The notes under the pieces: model-generated
Seen by the model: the letters and a program-made list of their open reading frames with translations, nothing else
Told to the model about the DNA's origin: nothing
Databases searched by the model: none
NCBI GenBank assembly: GCA_031291755.1
Contig: JARLIK010000019.1
Span: 124,001-188,000, forward strand
Origin: Acidocella sp.
Lineage (GTDB): Bacteria; Pseudomonadota; Alphaproteobacteria; Acetobacterales; Acetobacteraceae
Length of the DNA stretch: 64,000 bases
Direction of reading: 5' to 3'
Shown: positions 34,801-43,983 of the stretch, one piece after another
How positions within the stretch are numbered: the stretch's first letter is position 1
Layout: each line of letters begins with the position of its first letter
Translations under genes and position numbers: made by a program

Positions 34801-35348
34801 TCCAGCTCGTTAGTTTCCTCAGCCAAGGCTTCAATATTGGGCTGTTGGTCCGGGTTGGACAGTTCCGCCTCGCGGGCCTCACGCAGGCGGCTTGCGGACT
34901 CGAAATCATCTTCCAGTTTGAAGTGAGGCGAGAGCTGAGCTTCCAGCGGAAATCGCCTTAATAAGGATTGGCAGAACGCATGAATGGTGTTGATACGCAT
35001 TCCACCCGGCAGGTCCAGAACATCGGCGAATAGTTGGCGGGCGGTACTGCGCGACTTGGCAGTTGCGGGCATATCCAGCCTGGCCAGCTCCGCGTCCAAT
35101 TGGCCATCGGACAACACCACCCATTCACCCAGCTTCCGATTCAGCCTGATCGCCATCTCTGCAGCGGCGGCCTTGGTATAGGTGAGGCACAGAATTTTAT
35201 CGGGCTTGGTGCCAGTCAGCATCAGGCGCAATAGCCGGTCGGTGAGCAGCTTGGTTTTACCGCTCCCAGCCGAAGCCGAGACGAAAGCTGAAATTTGCGG
35301 ATTTGAGGCGCTCAGTTGTTCGCGGTTGGCGAGGTCAATCGCTTTCAT
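31890..35348 (-). CDS. addA: Double-strand break repair helicase-nuclease AddA
   Basis: AddA, with AddB, resects double-strand breaks before RecA loading. The 1152-residue protein has the UvrD-type Walker A SASAGSGKTKLLTDR, LCLTYTKAAAAEM, Walker B LLLDEVQDTAPAQW and GDPKQSIFSFQGA. Helicase motif V appears as VHGAKGLQAPIVILPDT, motif VI as RLLYVALTRAEDELI, and the C-terminal nuclease centre as DAILVADYKTDR. ATG 35348 has a strong AAGGAGG; the longer frame to 35462 is antecedent coding of addB. Its start overlaps the addB stop by 14 bp. Confidence 0.96.
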   Translation of the reverse strand: MKAIDLANREQLSASNPQISAFVSASAGSGKTKLLTDRLLRLMLTGTKPDKILCLTYTKAAAAEMAIRLNRKLGEWVVLSDGQLDAELARLDMPATAKSRSTARQLFADVLDLPGGMRINTIHAFCQSLLRRFPLEAQLSPHFKLEDDFESASRLREAREAELSNPDQQPNIEALAEETNELDFANLVAQLAGEGEFQTLLKQFSLSAVAAMQRAALNAPETSLENLLIEAVSLPQEGQLVSVLRRIAALGNPSGIKWARLCLDWLSNDLETRLANWAEWVGAHFTDKGERRSFRGFFGKHLNDECNAWIIEIEAERSRIEMIKEARLAAGLASFNAHLLALAAPILRTHEVQKSEHATLTYADLISITLSLFKKPDDVAWILYKLDGGIDHLLLDEVQDTAPAQWQIADAIAGEFFAGAGARDVHRSIFAVGDPKQSIFSFQGADLESFQTYRAAFRDKAKAAGQSWLDGQLSVSFRSTAPVLALVDAVFAQPPACYGVCDPASLHHEVSRTGQDGGVTLWPLSKPALATALAPWEVPDDYALAESAKATLAGQIAAYIKNALASGHKLPSRKRLAMAGDFLILVRRRDELVSAITRACKAADIPIAGMDRMVLPEQQAVSDLLALCDALLLPSDDLAFGQFLVSPLGGLSDESLMALALGRRSSLAAALFTRRTERPDWAAADTFFQTLLRQVDFVSPYSLLSQALGPLRGRAKLLQRLGAEAAEPIDEMLAEAQAHARNNPVSLQHFVAWLRQSSATIKREAEASGGMVRIMTVHGAKGLQAPIVILPDTTAVPKPKNTLFRLPVPQQGIHVPVFCPRTALRSGAVALAVAASKTRQMAEHNRLLYVALTRAEDELIICGAESRQALPSECWYNLIKTGFNALEIQVDSAGVLSYRIAQTAAPDRVETRETSYAAALPAWAGMAPDWRALSPRTETTKPEPLAPSRNTDDPARRAMAASPLGSGSAAMRLTQQAALAKGRLIHALLQHLPDIAPTARHAAGRKYLAQPGLALSIAQQDQILNSVMSVLEASALQPLFAPGSKAEVPLAGVLDDIEIGGLVDRLAVQDDAILVADYKTDRLPPSSPDAVPPAYLRQLAAYQAVLEQIFPAKPITCLLIWTETAAVMPISTALLARHAPGRAQPFETSQTA

Positions 35349-38244
35349 CGAGTCCTCCTTCTCCGCCCCATTCACTGCGCCGCGATAATCCACGGAAGGG
35401 ATCATCATATGTAGAGCGGTCGGGGTGCGGAGCCGAGAGATAGGCGGTGTCCGGGTCAGCAAATTTTATAAATAATTCAGGCAGGCGTTGAGCGGCTTTC
35501 TCAATAACATCGCGTAATATTTCAGGTTTCTTGAATAGCGGCGTATCGTCGCCGGCAACATGGCGGCCCGAGAGTTTCCAGAAGGCGAGTTCAGTAACGG
35601 TCCCTTGAAATTCTTCACCGAAAGCTCCCGCTTCAGCCATCACCGCCTCTAGCGGTAGTTGAGGGGCGCCGCCTGATATAACCTGATTTCCGCTTGGCGG
35701 TGAGCCGGTTTTATAATCCATGATAAAAATGCTGCCGTCCTGACGCCGCTCAATCCGGTCCACACGGCCAGTCAGGGTGAATAACTCAGCCACACTCAAT
35801 GTTGCTGGTTTTTCCAGGGCGATATCCGCAGGTGTGCCTGTCAGTTGCCGCCTCTCACGTTCGGCTTCGACAATCCAAGCTGCCATCCGCTCAAGCCGGG
35901 CTTCCCACCAATGCTGTAAGGCGGCGCGTGGCCGGTGAGTCCGCATGGCGGTGTGCAATGCCAATGTTAGTTGTGTGGTACAGTCGGCTGCATCGAAATC
36001 GGGGGATCGCAAGAAGAATTCAGCAAGCCCGTCGTGCACGATATTGCCGAACAGGCTGGCATCGCTTTCTTCGTCCAACCCATCAAGCTCATGAATGCGC
36101 AGAATTTTCCGGACATAAATGGCATAAGGATCGGCCATCAAGGTGGCGACATCCGAGATGCTGAGGCTGCGCGGCCTGACATTGGTGGGTGGTTTTGGTG
36201 TGGGTTTCGCGCGCAATAGCCGCTGTGCTGGAAGGTCGATTTGTGTGGCCCACGATTCCGCCGGATGCCGCGCAAGTGAGAGGCCGTTGCCTGCCAGTAA
36301 GGCCTCCAGCCGGGTGATCCAACGCGCCGGAACGGCCGGCGCCCGTTCGCGCCGCACCGGTGCGGCCAGCACCACAACGGGGCAGCGGCAACACAGGCTG
36401 AAAAAATCATGCGCAGCGAAGCCGGTCCGTTGTTCGGTTGAGGGCAGGCCGGCTGCCTTACGCATCGGGCGGCTCAGCCAGGGGCCGGGGTCTGTTATGG
36501 CAGGCCAGATTCCTTCCACCAACCCGCCCAGCACGGCGACATCGACGGTCTGCAAATCGGCTTCCTGTACCCCCCAGATGGCGACGCGCGGATGGCCGTC
36601 CTTGGTTCGTGGCTTTCGCACAGCCTGACCAGCGAATAAGACGTCCAGAAGGTCGCCCAGATCTTTCTTTGGCATGTCTGGCAGGCTCTCCAGCCTCGCC
36701 AGCGCGTCGATCAACAGTTCAGACAAGGCAGATCCCGCCTCGCCGTGCCACAGCCGTTCAGCACCTGTTTCGGCCTCCGTCCTGGCAAGATTTTCACCAG
36801 CCTGGATCAAGCAGCGCAAAGCTTCCGCCGCGTTGAGAGTTGCAGGCAGGGCGCTGACGGGACGCAGGCATAATTCCAGCCGGTCAAGAAAATCCCGTAC
36901 GCCAGATGAATTTTGCGCATTCAAACGGAATTTTATCTCATCAAATCCTGGCGCGGGCCTGGGTCCACGCAGCGCCGACAGTTCTAAGCTTCGCGCATGA
37001 TCGCGGCATATTTCCGGTGGCTCACCAGCTGCGGAGAGCGGATGTTTCAGCAAGGCCAGCAGAGGCAATGGCGCATATTCGGTAATCGCCGCTTGCGCCA
37101 GCAACCGCAAAAATACCGCTGGCGGCGTGTCACTCAAGGGTTCACCGGCGCTGTCATCGGCAATAATTCCAAAGCGCCGCAATGCGGCGGCAACCCTTAC
37201 GGCCTGGCCGCGGTCGGGGGTAATCAGCGCAGCGATTCGCCCGGGCGTTTCCAGCGCATCACGCAGCACCATGGCAATCGCGATCGCCTCCTCATGCTCA
37301 TCGCGTGCCGCCAGCCGGAACAAGCCTGATGAATTCAGCGTTGTTGTCGTCTGCCACTGGGTTAAATGAGCGCCCGGAAGCAGGGCCATCGACATCAGCT
37401 CGCGCCGGCCGGACGGAACGGCTGCCGTAGGTCCAGGCCAAAGCTCAATTTCTTCGTGCCGTACGCCTAAATCCACTAGAAGTTTCGCAATGCCGGCTTG
37501 TGCGTGGGAATCATCGACTTCGTCCCACATCGCTTTTGGCATTGCCGCATCATAACCTGGCAAAATCACAGCACCTTGCGGCAACCCGGCAATGGTTTTG
37601 GCGAGGCGTTCCAACGCAGGCGTTGCGTCGCGCGCCACCAGCCAGATTTTATGGTGGGGTGGTTTCTTGGCCCAAGCCTGAGACTGAGAACGGATCAACG
37701 AAACTTGCTGAAGTGCCGGATCGATCAAGCCTATTTCAGATAGAATTGATGGCCACGCCTGCGTAATGATTTCGAGAAATTCCAGCGTCGTTTGCCAATG
37801 CAGCGCCAGTTCCGCACTCACTACATTTGGTAGAGCAGCGCGCAGGTCAATCTCTGCGGTTATCGATTCATCCAGCAGGGAAGCCAGGTCGCCCGCAAGC
37901 GACCACGCATTATGCAGCCTTTTGGGCGCTCCGTTCTGGCCGTGGCGCGCCAAAATCAATTTGGCTAAAATTGCTTGCCGCAGCATGGATGGTACGGCAG
38001 GGGGCGAGTCCAGAGCGCTCGCGAGAGCCAGCGCCGTCTCGTCAAGTGCGGCCCACGCGATGATGCGCGGCAATAATAATGGTTTGCCGTTATTGGCTTG
38101 CAAAAACGCCCCGGCCAGTGCGCGCGCCGCTCGCCGGTTGGGGAGAATGATTAGCCCGTCACTGGCATCGCCACCGGTTGCCAGCCACGCCTTTGCTAAG
38201 GCAGGAAGAAACGCAGCATCAACCGGGAACGCGGCAACCCTCAC
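35335..38244 (-). CDS. addB: Double-strand break repair protein AddB
   Basis: The 969-residue AddB starts at a GTG that overlaps the upstream gene's stop (GTGA). The N-terminal region has LIILPNRRAARALAGAFLQ, GRIAALITPDRGQAVRVAAALRRFGI in the middle, and WGVQEADLQTVDVAVLGGLVEGIWPA further on. The C-terminal PD-(D/E)XK nuclease carries DRIERRQDGSIFIMDYKTG. As in other alphaproteobacterial AddB proteins there is no obvious helicase Walker A. It acts as the second nuclease and probably recognises the recombination hotspot. Confidence 0.94.
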   Translation of the reverse strand: MRVAAFPVDAAFLPALAKAWLATGGDASDGLIILPNRRAARALAGAFLQANNGKPLLLPRIIAWAALDETALALASALDSPPAVPSMLRQAILAKLILARHGQNGAPKRLHNAWSLAGDLASLLDESITAEIDLRAALPNVVSAELALHWQTTLEFLEIITQAWPSILSEIGLIDPALQQVSLIRSQSQAWAKKPPHHKIWLVARDATPALERLAKTIAGLPQGAVILPGYDAAMPKAMWDEVDDSHAQAGIAKLLVDLGVRHEEIELWPGPTAAVPSGRRELMSMALLPGAHLTQWQTTTTLNSSGLFRLAARDEHEEAIAIAMVLRDALETPGRIAALITPDRGQAVRVAAALRRFGIIADDSAGEPLSDTPPAVFLRLLAQAAITEYAPLPLLALLKHPLSAAGEPPEICRDHARSLELSALRGPRPAPGFDEIKFRLNAQNSSGVRDFLDRLELCLRPVSALPATLNAAEALRCLIQAGENLARTEAETGAERLWHGEAGSALSELLIDALARLESLPDMPKKDLGDLLDVLFAGQAVRKPRTKDGHPRVAIWGVQEADLQTVDVAVLGGLVEGIWPAITDPGPWLSRPMRKAAGLPSTEQRTGFAAHDFFSLCCRCPVVVLAAPVRRERAPAVPARWITRLEALLAGNGLSLARHPAESWATQIDLPAQRLLRAKPTPKPPTNVRPRSLSISDVATLMADPYAIYVRKILRIHELDGLDEESDASLFGNIVHDGLAEFFLRSPDFDAADCTTQLTLALHTAMRTHRPRAALQHWWEARLERMAAWIVEAERERRQLTGTPADIALEKPATLSVAELFTLTGRVDRIERRQDGSIFIMDYKTGSPPSGNQVISGGAPQLPLEAVMAEAGAFGEEFQGTVTELAFWKLSGRHVAGDDTPLFKKPEILRDVIEKAAQRLPELFIKFADPDTAYLSAPHPDRSTYDDPFRGLSRRSEWGGEGGLDESD

Positions 38245-38966
38245 GTAGTGTTGCCAACTTCGCGTGCTTCAAGCACGGCATCGGCATGGGCGAGGTCTTC
38301 TGGAGTTGAAAGATGAAACCATACTCCGTCATGCACGATAGCTCCCAGCCTGCCGGTTGCCAGTGCTTGATCCCAAAGCACGTTCATACTGAACGGCGCA
38401 GGCGGAGCTTCAGCAAATAAGGTTGGGCTGACGATCTGCACCCCGGCGTATAAATATGGTGCGACGTCGCGTTCTTCGCGCCGTTTTAAATTGCCGCCGC
38501 GCGGCCATAGGAAATCCCCCAGGCCGGTCTCTGCCATGGCACCGGCCGTGCGTGCCAGCAGCAGCATGGCATCAAGTTGTTTGGCATCAAATGCGTTTGC
38601 CAGTCGCGCCAGCGTGTCGGTTGGTCCATCGACCCAGAAGGCATCACCGTTGACCACGTAAAATGGCTCATCCGGCAGTAGGTGTTTCGCTTGCATGGCC
38701 ATGATGGCGCCGCCGGTGTCCAACAGTTGTGGTTCCCGGTTCAACACCACATCCGGTTGGTCCGCCAAAAACGCCCCGATCTGATCCGCCAGATAATGGG
38801 CGTTCACCACAATTTTCTGGACCCCGGTAGCTCGCAACCGGTCCAGCGCATGCGCCAATATAGGGCGGCCAGCCAAGTGCAGCAGCGGTTTTGGTGTGGT
38901 CAGGGTTAGCGGGCGCATTCTGGTCCCGAGTCCTGCGCTAAGAATGACTGCTGTATCAGGACGCAT
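38241..38966 (-). CDS. Sugar-1-phosphate nucleotidyltransferase, MurU-like
   Basis: The 241-residue protein has the nucleotidyltransferase signature ILSAGLGTRMRPLTLTTPKPLLHLAGRPIL, DTGGAIMAMQ and VVNGDAFW with the metal-binding Asp. It matches MurU, the N-acetylmuramate-1-phosphate uridylyltransferase of the cell-wall recycling bypass. In many relatives the sugar kinase AmgK gene stands between tsaE and this gene; here tsaE overlaps its start by 11 bp and no kinase is present. The assignment to MurU is therefore by sequence and partial context only. Confidence 0.85.
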   Translation of the reverse strand: MRPDTAVILSAGLGTRMRPLTLTTPKPLLHLAGRPILAHALDRLRATGVQKIVVNAHYLADQIGAFLADQPDVVLNREPQLLDTGGAIMAMQAKHLLPDEPFYVVNGDAFWVDGPTDTLARLANAFDAKQLDAMLLLARTAGAMAETGLGDFLWPRGGNLKRREERDVAPYLYAGVQIVSPTLFAEAPPAPFSMNVLWDQALATGRLGAIVHDGVWFHLSTPEDLAHADAVLEAREVGNTT

Positions 38967-39399
38967 CGAACCACCTTGAATCGCCTTGCAGTCTTATCTC
39001 ACGACCCGCGGGGTTGAGCGAGATGGTGATTGATAAACTGTTGAGTGGCATTTGGGCGCCGAGCCGCTCCGGCCATTCGACCAGCACAATTCCGGCCTGC
39101 GCCTCATCCCAGGCCAATTCCTCAAGCGCCTCAGGCCCGGTCAGCCGCCAAAGGTCAAAATGCCAGATGTTGCCATCGTGGTGTTCATATATTTGTACCA
39201 GCGTGAAAGTGGGGCTGGGGACTTCGAGGGCCGGGTTTTTGCAGCGAGCCCGAATGAAGGCGCGAGCAAAGGTGGATTTTCCAGCGCCCAGGGGACCGCT
39301 TAAGCATAAAACATCGCCTGGGCGCGCCCTGATAGCCAGTTGCGCGGCCAATTCGGCTGTGGTGGCTTCGTCGGGCGATATCAAACTCGAGTCGGACAT
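38956..39399 (-). CDS. tsaE: tRNA threonylcarbamoyladenosine biosynthesis ATPase TsaE
   Basis: TsaE is the ATPase of the TsaBDE complex that makes t6A37 on ANN-decoding tRNAs. The 147-residue protein has Walker A LSGPLGAGKSTFARAFIRA, SPTFTLVQIYE, HFDLWRLTGPEALEELAWDE and VEWPERLG, all standard. It is the first gene of a minus-strand block and is divergent from the ferredoxin-NADP reductase gene over 58 bp. Confidence 0.94.
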   Translation of the reverse strand: MSDSSLISPDEATTAELAAQLAIRARPGDVLCLSGPLGAGKSTFARAFIRARCKNPALEVPSPTFTLVQIYEHHDGNIWHFDLWRLTGPEALEELAWDEAQAGIVLVEWPERLGAQMPLNSLSITISLNPAGREIRLQGDSRWFDAS

Positions 39400-39457
39400 A
39401 GGTTAAGTTTCACCTGTTCCGCTTGATTGTGAAAGCGCTCTGCGGCACATCCGTTAT

Positions 39458-40471
39458 ATGGGTGACACGATTAAAACGGATGTGGCAATTATTGGCGCAG
39501 GCCCTGTTGGCTTGTTCGCGGTGTTTGAATGCGGCATGTTGAAGCTGAGCAGCGTGCTGATCGACGCGCTCGGTGAGGTGGGCGGCCAGTGCGCTGCTTT
39601 GTATCCAGAAAAGCCGATCTACGATATTCCAGCCCATCCGGCGATCCAAGCGGCGGATTTGATCGTGAGTTTGGAGCAGCAAATTGCGCCGTTCCTGACC
39701 CCGCGTTTGTTGAACCGGCGGGTCGAGACGCTGAGCGGCTCAGCGGGGGATTTTGTCCTTACCACGTCCGCAGGTGATACCATTCATGCTAAGGCGGTTA
39801 TTATTGCCGCCGGAGCCGGCGCGTTTGGGCCAAACCGTCCGCCGCTGGAGGGGCTTGCCGCCTATGAGGAAACCGGGGCTGTCCAGTATTACGTGAAAAA
39901 ACGTGAAGATTTCCGTGGCAAACGGGTGGTGATCGCCGGTGGCGGTGATTCCGCCGTGGATTGGGCGCTGGCGTTGAAGGACATTGCCGCTTCAATTCAC
40001 GTTATCCATCGGCGGCCCAAGTTCCGCGCTGCCCCTGAAACCGCCGCCCAACTTGATGCGGCTGCGGCTAAAGGTGAGATTGACCTTGTTATTCCCTACC
40101 AACTGCATGCGTTACATGGGCTGAATGGCCGTTTGACTCATGTTGAAGTTGCAGACCTCGATAATGTGACGAAGCATCTCGAAGCCGATGTTTTGCTGCC
40201 ATTTTTCGGTCTGGCGATGGAACTGGGACCAATTGCCGATTGGGGGCTGGCACTGGAGCGTCATCACCTGACTGTCACGCCCGCAACCTGTGAAACCTCA
40301 GTCCCGGGTATTTTTGCGATTGGGGATATCGCCACCTATGCTGGTAAGTTGAAACTTATCCTACAAGGGTTCTCAGAAGCGGCGATGGCGGCTCACGCCA
40401 TTTATCCCATCGTGTTCCCCAATATCGCTCTGCATTTCGAATATTCCACCAGCAAGGGCGTTCCGGGCTAG
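39458..40471 (+). CDS. Ferredoxin--NADP reductase, thioredoxin-reductase-like type
   Basis: The 337-residue flavoprotein has the FAD motif IIGAGPVGLFAVFECGML, GGQCAALYPEKPIYDIPA, the NADP motif VIAGGGDSAVDWALAL and the C-terminal FAD site FAIGDIATYAGKLKLILQGFSEAAMAAH. It lacks a CxxC active site, separating it from thioredoxin reductase and matching the homodimeric FNRs of Firmicutes and Alphaproteobacteria. It passes electrons between NADPH and ferredoxin. It stands alone between tsaE (divergent) and ssb (convergent). Confidence 0.92.
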   Translation: MGDTIKTDVAIIGAGPVGLFAVFECGMLKLSSVLIDALGEVGGQCAALYPEKPIYDIPAHPAIQAADLIVSLEQQIAPFLTPRLLNRRVETLSGSAGDFVLTTSAGDTIHAKAVIIAAGAGAFGPNRPPLEGLAAYEETGAVQYYVKKREDFRGKRVVIAGGGDSAVDWALALKDIAASIHVIHRRPKFRAAPETAAQLDAAAAKGEIDLVIPYQLHALHGLNGRLTHVEVADLDNVTKHLEADVLLPFFGLAMELGPIADWGLALERHHLTVTPATCETSVPGIFAIGDIATYAGKLKLILQGFSEAAMAAHAIYPIVFPNIALHFEYSTSKGVPG

Positions 40472-40475
40472 GCTT

Positions 40476-40961
40476 TCAGAACGGAATTTCGTCATCCATG
40501 TCGTTGCTGGGCCTAGTATCCCAGCCGCCACTGCTGGCCTTGGCAGCCGGAGCTTTTGCCGGAGCGCTGGCTCGAGGGGCGTAGTCTTCATTGCCGGATG
40601 CCCCGCCCTGAGCACGGTCGAGCATTACCAACTCGCCACCGAATCGGCCCAGCATAACCTCGGTCGTGTATTTTTCCTGGCCCGATTGGTCGGTCCATTT
40701 GCGGGTTTGCAATTTACCTTCGAGGTAAACTTTAGAGCCTTTGCGTAAATATTTTTCGGCGACGTCGGCAAGCCGTTCGTTCATGATGACGACTTTATGC
40801 CACTCCGTTTGCTCTTTGCGCTCACCGCTAGCCTTGTCGTTCCAGGATTCCGATGTGGCAACGGAGAAGCTGACAACCTTTGAGCCAGACGGCATGCTGC
40901 GAACTTCCGGGTCCTTGCCTAAGTTCCCCACCAATGTGACTTTGTTTACGCTACCTGCCAT
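40476..40961 (-). CDS. ssb: Single-stranded DNA-binding protein
   Basis: The 161-residue SSB begins [20 protein letters not shown], has the OB fold with [31 protein letters not shown] and [16 protein letters not shown], then a Gly/Pro/Ala-rich linker, and ends in the acidic tail MDDEIPF that binds partner proteins. ATG 40961 has AGGGG seven bases upstream; ATG 40967 is less well placed. It is divergent from uvrA, a classic pair whose shared 140-bp region holds an SOS operator. Confidence 0.97.
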   Translation of the reverse strand: MAGSVNKVTLVGNLGKDPEVRSMPSGSKVVSFSVATSESWNDKASGERKEQTEWHKVVIMNERLADVAEKYLRKGSKVYLEGKLQTRKWTDQSGQEKYTTEVMLGRFGGELVMLDRAQGGASGNEDYAPRASAPAKAPAAKASSGGWDTRPSNDMDDEIPF

Positions 40962-41073
40962 GGTCATCCCCTACAATCTGAAGTTGCCATCAGATTAACC
41001 GGTTTCATGCGGTCATACCAGCAGGCAACATATTTCATGTTTGCATTATGGATTGTCCCCCCATATCTTGCAA

Positions 41074-41088
41074 GAACATTGCACGAAC
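41074..41088. promoter_or_regulatory. LexA (SOS) box upstream of uvrA
   Basis: GAAC-ATTGCAC-GAAC is an exact match, on this strand, to the reverse complement of the alphaproteobacterial LexA consensus GTTC-N7-GTTC. It lies 13 bases upstream of the uvrA ATG, in the ssb-uvrA intergenic region, so it most likely represses uvrA and possibly ssb until DNA damage. Confidence 0.85.
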
Positions 41089-41101
41089 ATTTGGGGCTAA
41101 G

Positions 41102-43978
41102 ATGGCGAAGTTGGCAGGCGCTGGGTTTATCACGGTCCGGGGAGCACGTGAGCATAATCTGAAGAATATCGACATTGCGATCCCGCGCGAACAACTTACT
41201 GTCATCACGGGCTTATCTGGGTCGGGGAAGTCATCTCTGGCGTTCGATACCATCTACGCCGAAGGTCAACGCCGCTATGTGGAGAGCCTGTCTTCCTACG
41301 CGCGGCAGTTTTTGGAGTTAATGGGTAAGCCTGATGTAGATTCGATTGAGGGTCTATCACCGGCGATCTCGATTGAACAAAAAACCACGTCGAAAAACCC
41401 CCGCTCGACCGTCGGCACCGTCACCGAAATTCATGATTACATGCGGCTGCTGTGGGCGCGGGCAGGGGTGCCGTATTCGCCGGCGACGGGTCTGCCGATC
41501 GAGGCGCAAAGTGTCGCGCAGATGGTGGACCGCGTGATGGCGATGCCTGAGGGCACCAAATTATTGCTGCTGGCGCCGATTATTCGTGACCGCAAGGGTG
41601 AATACCGCAAGGAGCTTGCCGAGTTGCAACGCCGGGGCTTCACCCGCGCCAAGGTCGACGGCAAACTTTATGAGATCGATCAGGTTCCCGCGCTGAATAA
41701 AAAGCTCAAGCACGAAATTGAAGCGGTGGTGGATCGCGTCGTGGTACGCGCCGGCATTGAAAAGCGGCTGGCTGATTCATTCGAGACGGCCTTGGGACTC
41801 TCTGATGGCATCGTGTATGCGGAAGGAGCCGACGATGCAGCCCGAACGGTATTCTCCTCGCGCTTTGCCTGTCCAGTTTCCGGCTTCAGCATCGAGGAAA
41901 TCGAACCGCGGCTTTTCTCATTCAATTCGCCGCATGGTGCTTGCCCTGTATGCGATGGCTTGGGCGCCGAGACTTTCTTTGACCCGCATCTGGTGGTGCC
42001 CGATGAGCAGCGGGCGCTCAATGAAAGTACCGTGCTGCCATGGGCGAACGCGCAATCGCCCTATTACGACCAAACGCTTGCCAGCCTGGCCAAACATTTT
42101 GGCGTGAAGATGACCACCCCGTGGGAGGCGCTGCCCGAGGACGTACGAGACGCCATTCTCTATGGTACCGGCAAGCAAGTTGTTGAGTTTACTTATAAAG
42201 ATACGGCACGCGCCTACAAGGTTGAAAAGCCATTTGAAGGCGTGATTAAAAACCTCGAGCGCCGCTTGCGGGAGACAGATTCCGCCTGGGTGCGGGAAGA
42301 ACTATCGCGTTACCAGGCGCATCGCCCCTGCGGCACATGCCACGGTGCCCGCTTGAAGCCCGAGGCTCTGGCGGTCAAAATCGCTGGAAGAAATTTGGCC
42401 GAGGTGGCCGAGCTTTCAATCGCCAAGGCGCATGATTGGTTTGCGAGCGTTGATAGAACACTCACGCCGCAGCGTCGTGAAATCGCCCGGCGTATTTTAC
42501 GCGAGATCAACGACCGTTTGCAGTTTCTTGTTGATGTGGGCTTAAATTATCTCACCCTCGCGCGTGGCTCCGCGACACTCTCGGGTGGTGAAAGCCAGCG
42601 CATCAGGCTGGCCAGCCAAATTGGTTCCGGTCTGACGGGCGTTTTATATGTGCTTGATGAACCATCCATTGGCCTGCACCAGCGTGATAACGAACGCCTA
42701 CTCGGCACGCTGCAACGTTTGAAAAATCTTGGCAACACGGTGCTGGTGGTTGAGCATGACGAAGACGCCATTCGTAGTGCCGATCACCTCATCGACATGG
42801 GTCCCGCCGCCGGTATGAATGGCGGCTATGTGGTGGCTGAAGGCACGCCGGCGGAAGTGGCGGCGAATCCTAAATCCATCACCGGGGACTACCTTTCCGG
42901 CCGGAAAATGATACCGATACCTAATCCAAGACGGCCCATCAAAAAGGACCGGATGATTAAAGTTCTTGGTGCTCGCGGAAATAATTTAAAAGATGTCACG
43001 GCAGCTTTCCCGTTAGGCGTATTTACCTGCGTCACCGGTGTCTCGGGCGGCGGTAAATCCACCTTAGTGGTTGACACACTCTATAAAGCTGTCTCCCGGC
43101 GCTTGATGGGCTCCGGCGAAGTGCCGAGTGCTTTCGATAAATTGGAAGGTCTCGAGCAGCTCGATAAAATCATCGATATCGACCAATCGCCTATCGGCCG
43201 CACCCCACGCTCCAATCCGGCAACATACACGGATTTATTCGCGCCCATCCGCGACTGGTTTTCCGAAATGCCGGAAGCCCGCACCCGCGGCTATAAGCCT
43301 GGCCGCTTCAGCTTCAACGTCAAAGGCGGGCGCTGCGAGGCTTGCCAAGGCGACGGCGTTTTAAAAATCGAAATGCACTTCCTGCCCGACGTGTTCGTGA
43401 CCTGTGATACCTGCAAAGGCAAGCGCTATAATCGCGAAACCCTGGAAGTAAAATTCCGCGAAAAATCAATCGCCGATGTGTTGGATATGACCGTTGACGA
43501 AGCCAAGGAGTTCTTTAAGGCGGTTCCCAAAATTCACGACCGGCTCAGCATCCTGCAAAAAGTTGGTCTGGGGTATATCAGCCTCGGTCAGCAGGCCACA
43601 ACACTTTCAGGTGGTGAAGCGCAACGTATCAAACTCTCAAAAGAACTTGCCAAACGCCCGACTGGCCGGACATTGTACTTTCTGGACGAGCCGACGACCG
43701 GCTTGCATTTTGATGACATCCGCAAATTATTGGATGTGCTGCATGCGTTGGTTGACGCCGGCAACACCATCATCGTCATCGAACATAATCTCGAAGTCAT
43801 CAAGACGGCAGACCATGTGATTGATCTTGGCCCTGAAGGCGGCGATGGCGGTGGACGCATCGTTGCCACTGGTACGCCTGAGGAAATTGCTGCCAATCCA
43901 GAGAGTCACACTGGCCGGTTTTTGGCTCCGTTATTGGTGCCGGTAAAGCCGGCGCGCGCCAAAAGGAAGGCCGGTTGA
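41102..43978 (+). CDS. uvrA: Excinuclease ABC subunit UvrA
   Basis: UvrA recognises bulky DNA lesions and loads UvrB. The 958-residue protein has two ABC modules: Walker [21 protein letters not shown] and [16 protein letters not shown], signatures [12 protein letters not shown] and [12 protein letters not shown], and Walker [14 protein letters not shown] and [13 protein letters not shown]. Zinc-finger Cys pairs occur in [25 protein letters not shown] and [12 protein letters not shown] 41102 is preceded by GGGG; the frame is open to 41048, but that extension covers the LexA box. It is SOS-regulated by inference from the operator. Confidence 0.97.
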   Translation: MAKLAGAGFITVRGAREHNLKNIDIAIPREQLTVITGLSGSGKSSLAFDTIYAEGQRRYVESLSSYARQFLELMGKPDVDSIEGLSPAISIEQKTTSKNPRSTVGTVTEIHDYMRLLWARAGVPYSPATGLPIEAQSVAQMVDRVMAMPEGTKLLLLAPIIRDRKGEYRKELAELQRRGFTRAKVDGKLYEIDQVPALNKKLKHEIEAVVDRVVVRAGIEKRLADSFETALGLSDGIVYAEGADDAARTVFSSRFACPVSGFSIEEIEPRLFSFNSPHGACPVCDGLGAETFFDPHLVVPDEQRALNESTVLPWANAQSPYYDQTLASLAKHFGVKMTTPWEALPEDVRDAILYGTGKQVVEFTYKDTARAYKVEKPFEGVIKNLERRLRETDSAWVREELSRYQAHRPCGTCHGARLKPEALAVKIAGRNLAEVAELSIAKAHDWFASVDRTLTPQRREIARRILREINDRLQFLVDVGLNYLTLARGSATLSGGESQRIRLASQIGSGLTGVLYVLDEPSIGLHQRDNERLLGTLQRLKNLGNTVLVVEHDEDAIRSADHLIDMGPAAGMNGGYVVAEGTPAEVAANPKSITGDYLSGRKMIPIPNPRRPIKKDRMIKVLGARGNNLKDVTAAFPLGVFTCVTGVSGGGKSTLVVDTLYKAVSRRLMGSGEVPSAFDKLEGLEQLDKIIDIDQSPIGRTPRSNPATYTDLFAPIRDWFSEMPEARTRGYKPGRFSFNVKGGRCEACQGDGVLKIEMHFLPDVFVTCDTCKGKRYNRETLEVKFREKSIADVLDMTVDEAKEFFKAVPKIHDRLSILQKVGLGYISLGQQATTLSGGEAQRIKLSKELAKRPTGRTLYFLDEPTTGLHFDDIRKLLDVLHALVDAGNTIIVIEHNLEVIKTADHVIDLGPEGGDGGGRIVATGTPEEIAANPESHTGRFLAPLLVPVKPARAKRKAG

Positions 43979-43983
43979 GCAAT

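Noticed and set aside
39400-39457. GTTTCAC...GTGAAAG imperfect dyad between tsaE and the ferredoxin-NADP reductase gene
   Set aside because: Arms are 7 bp with a 15-base gap and no known regulator fits; could be chance.
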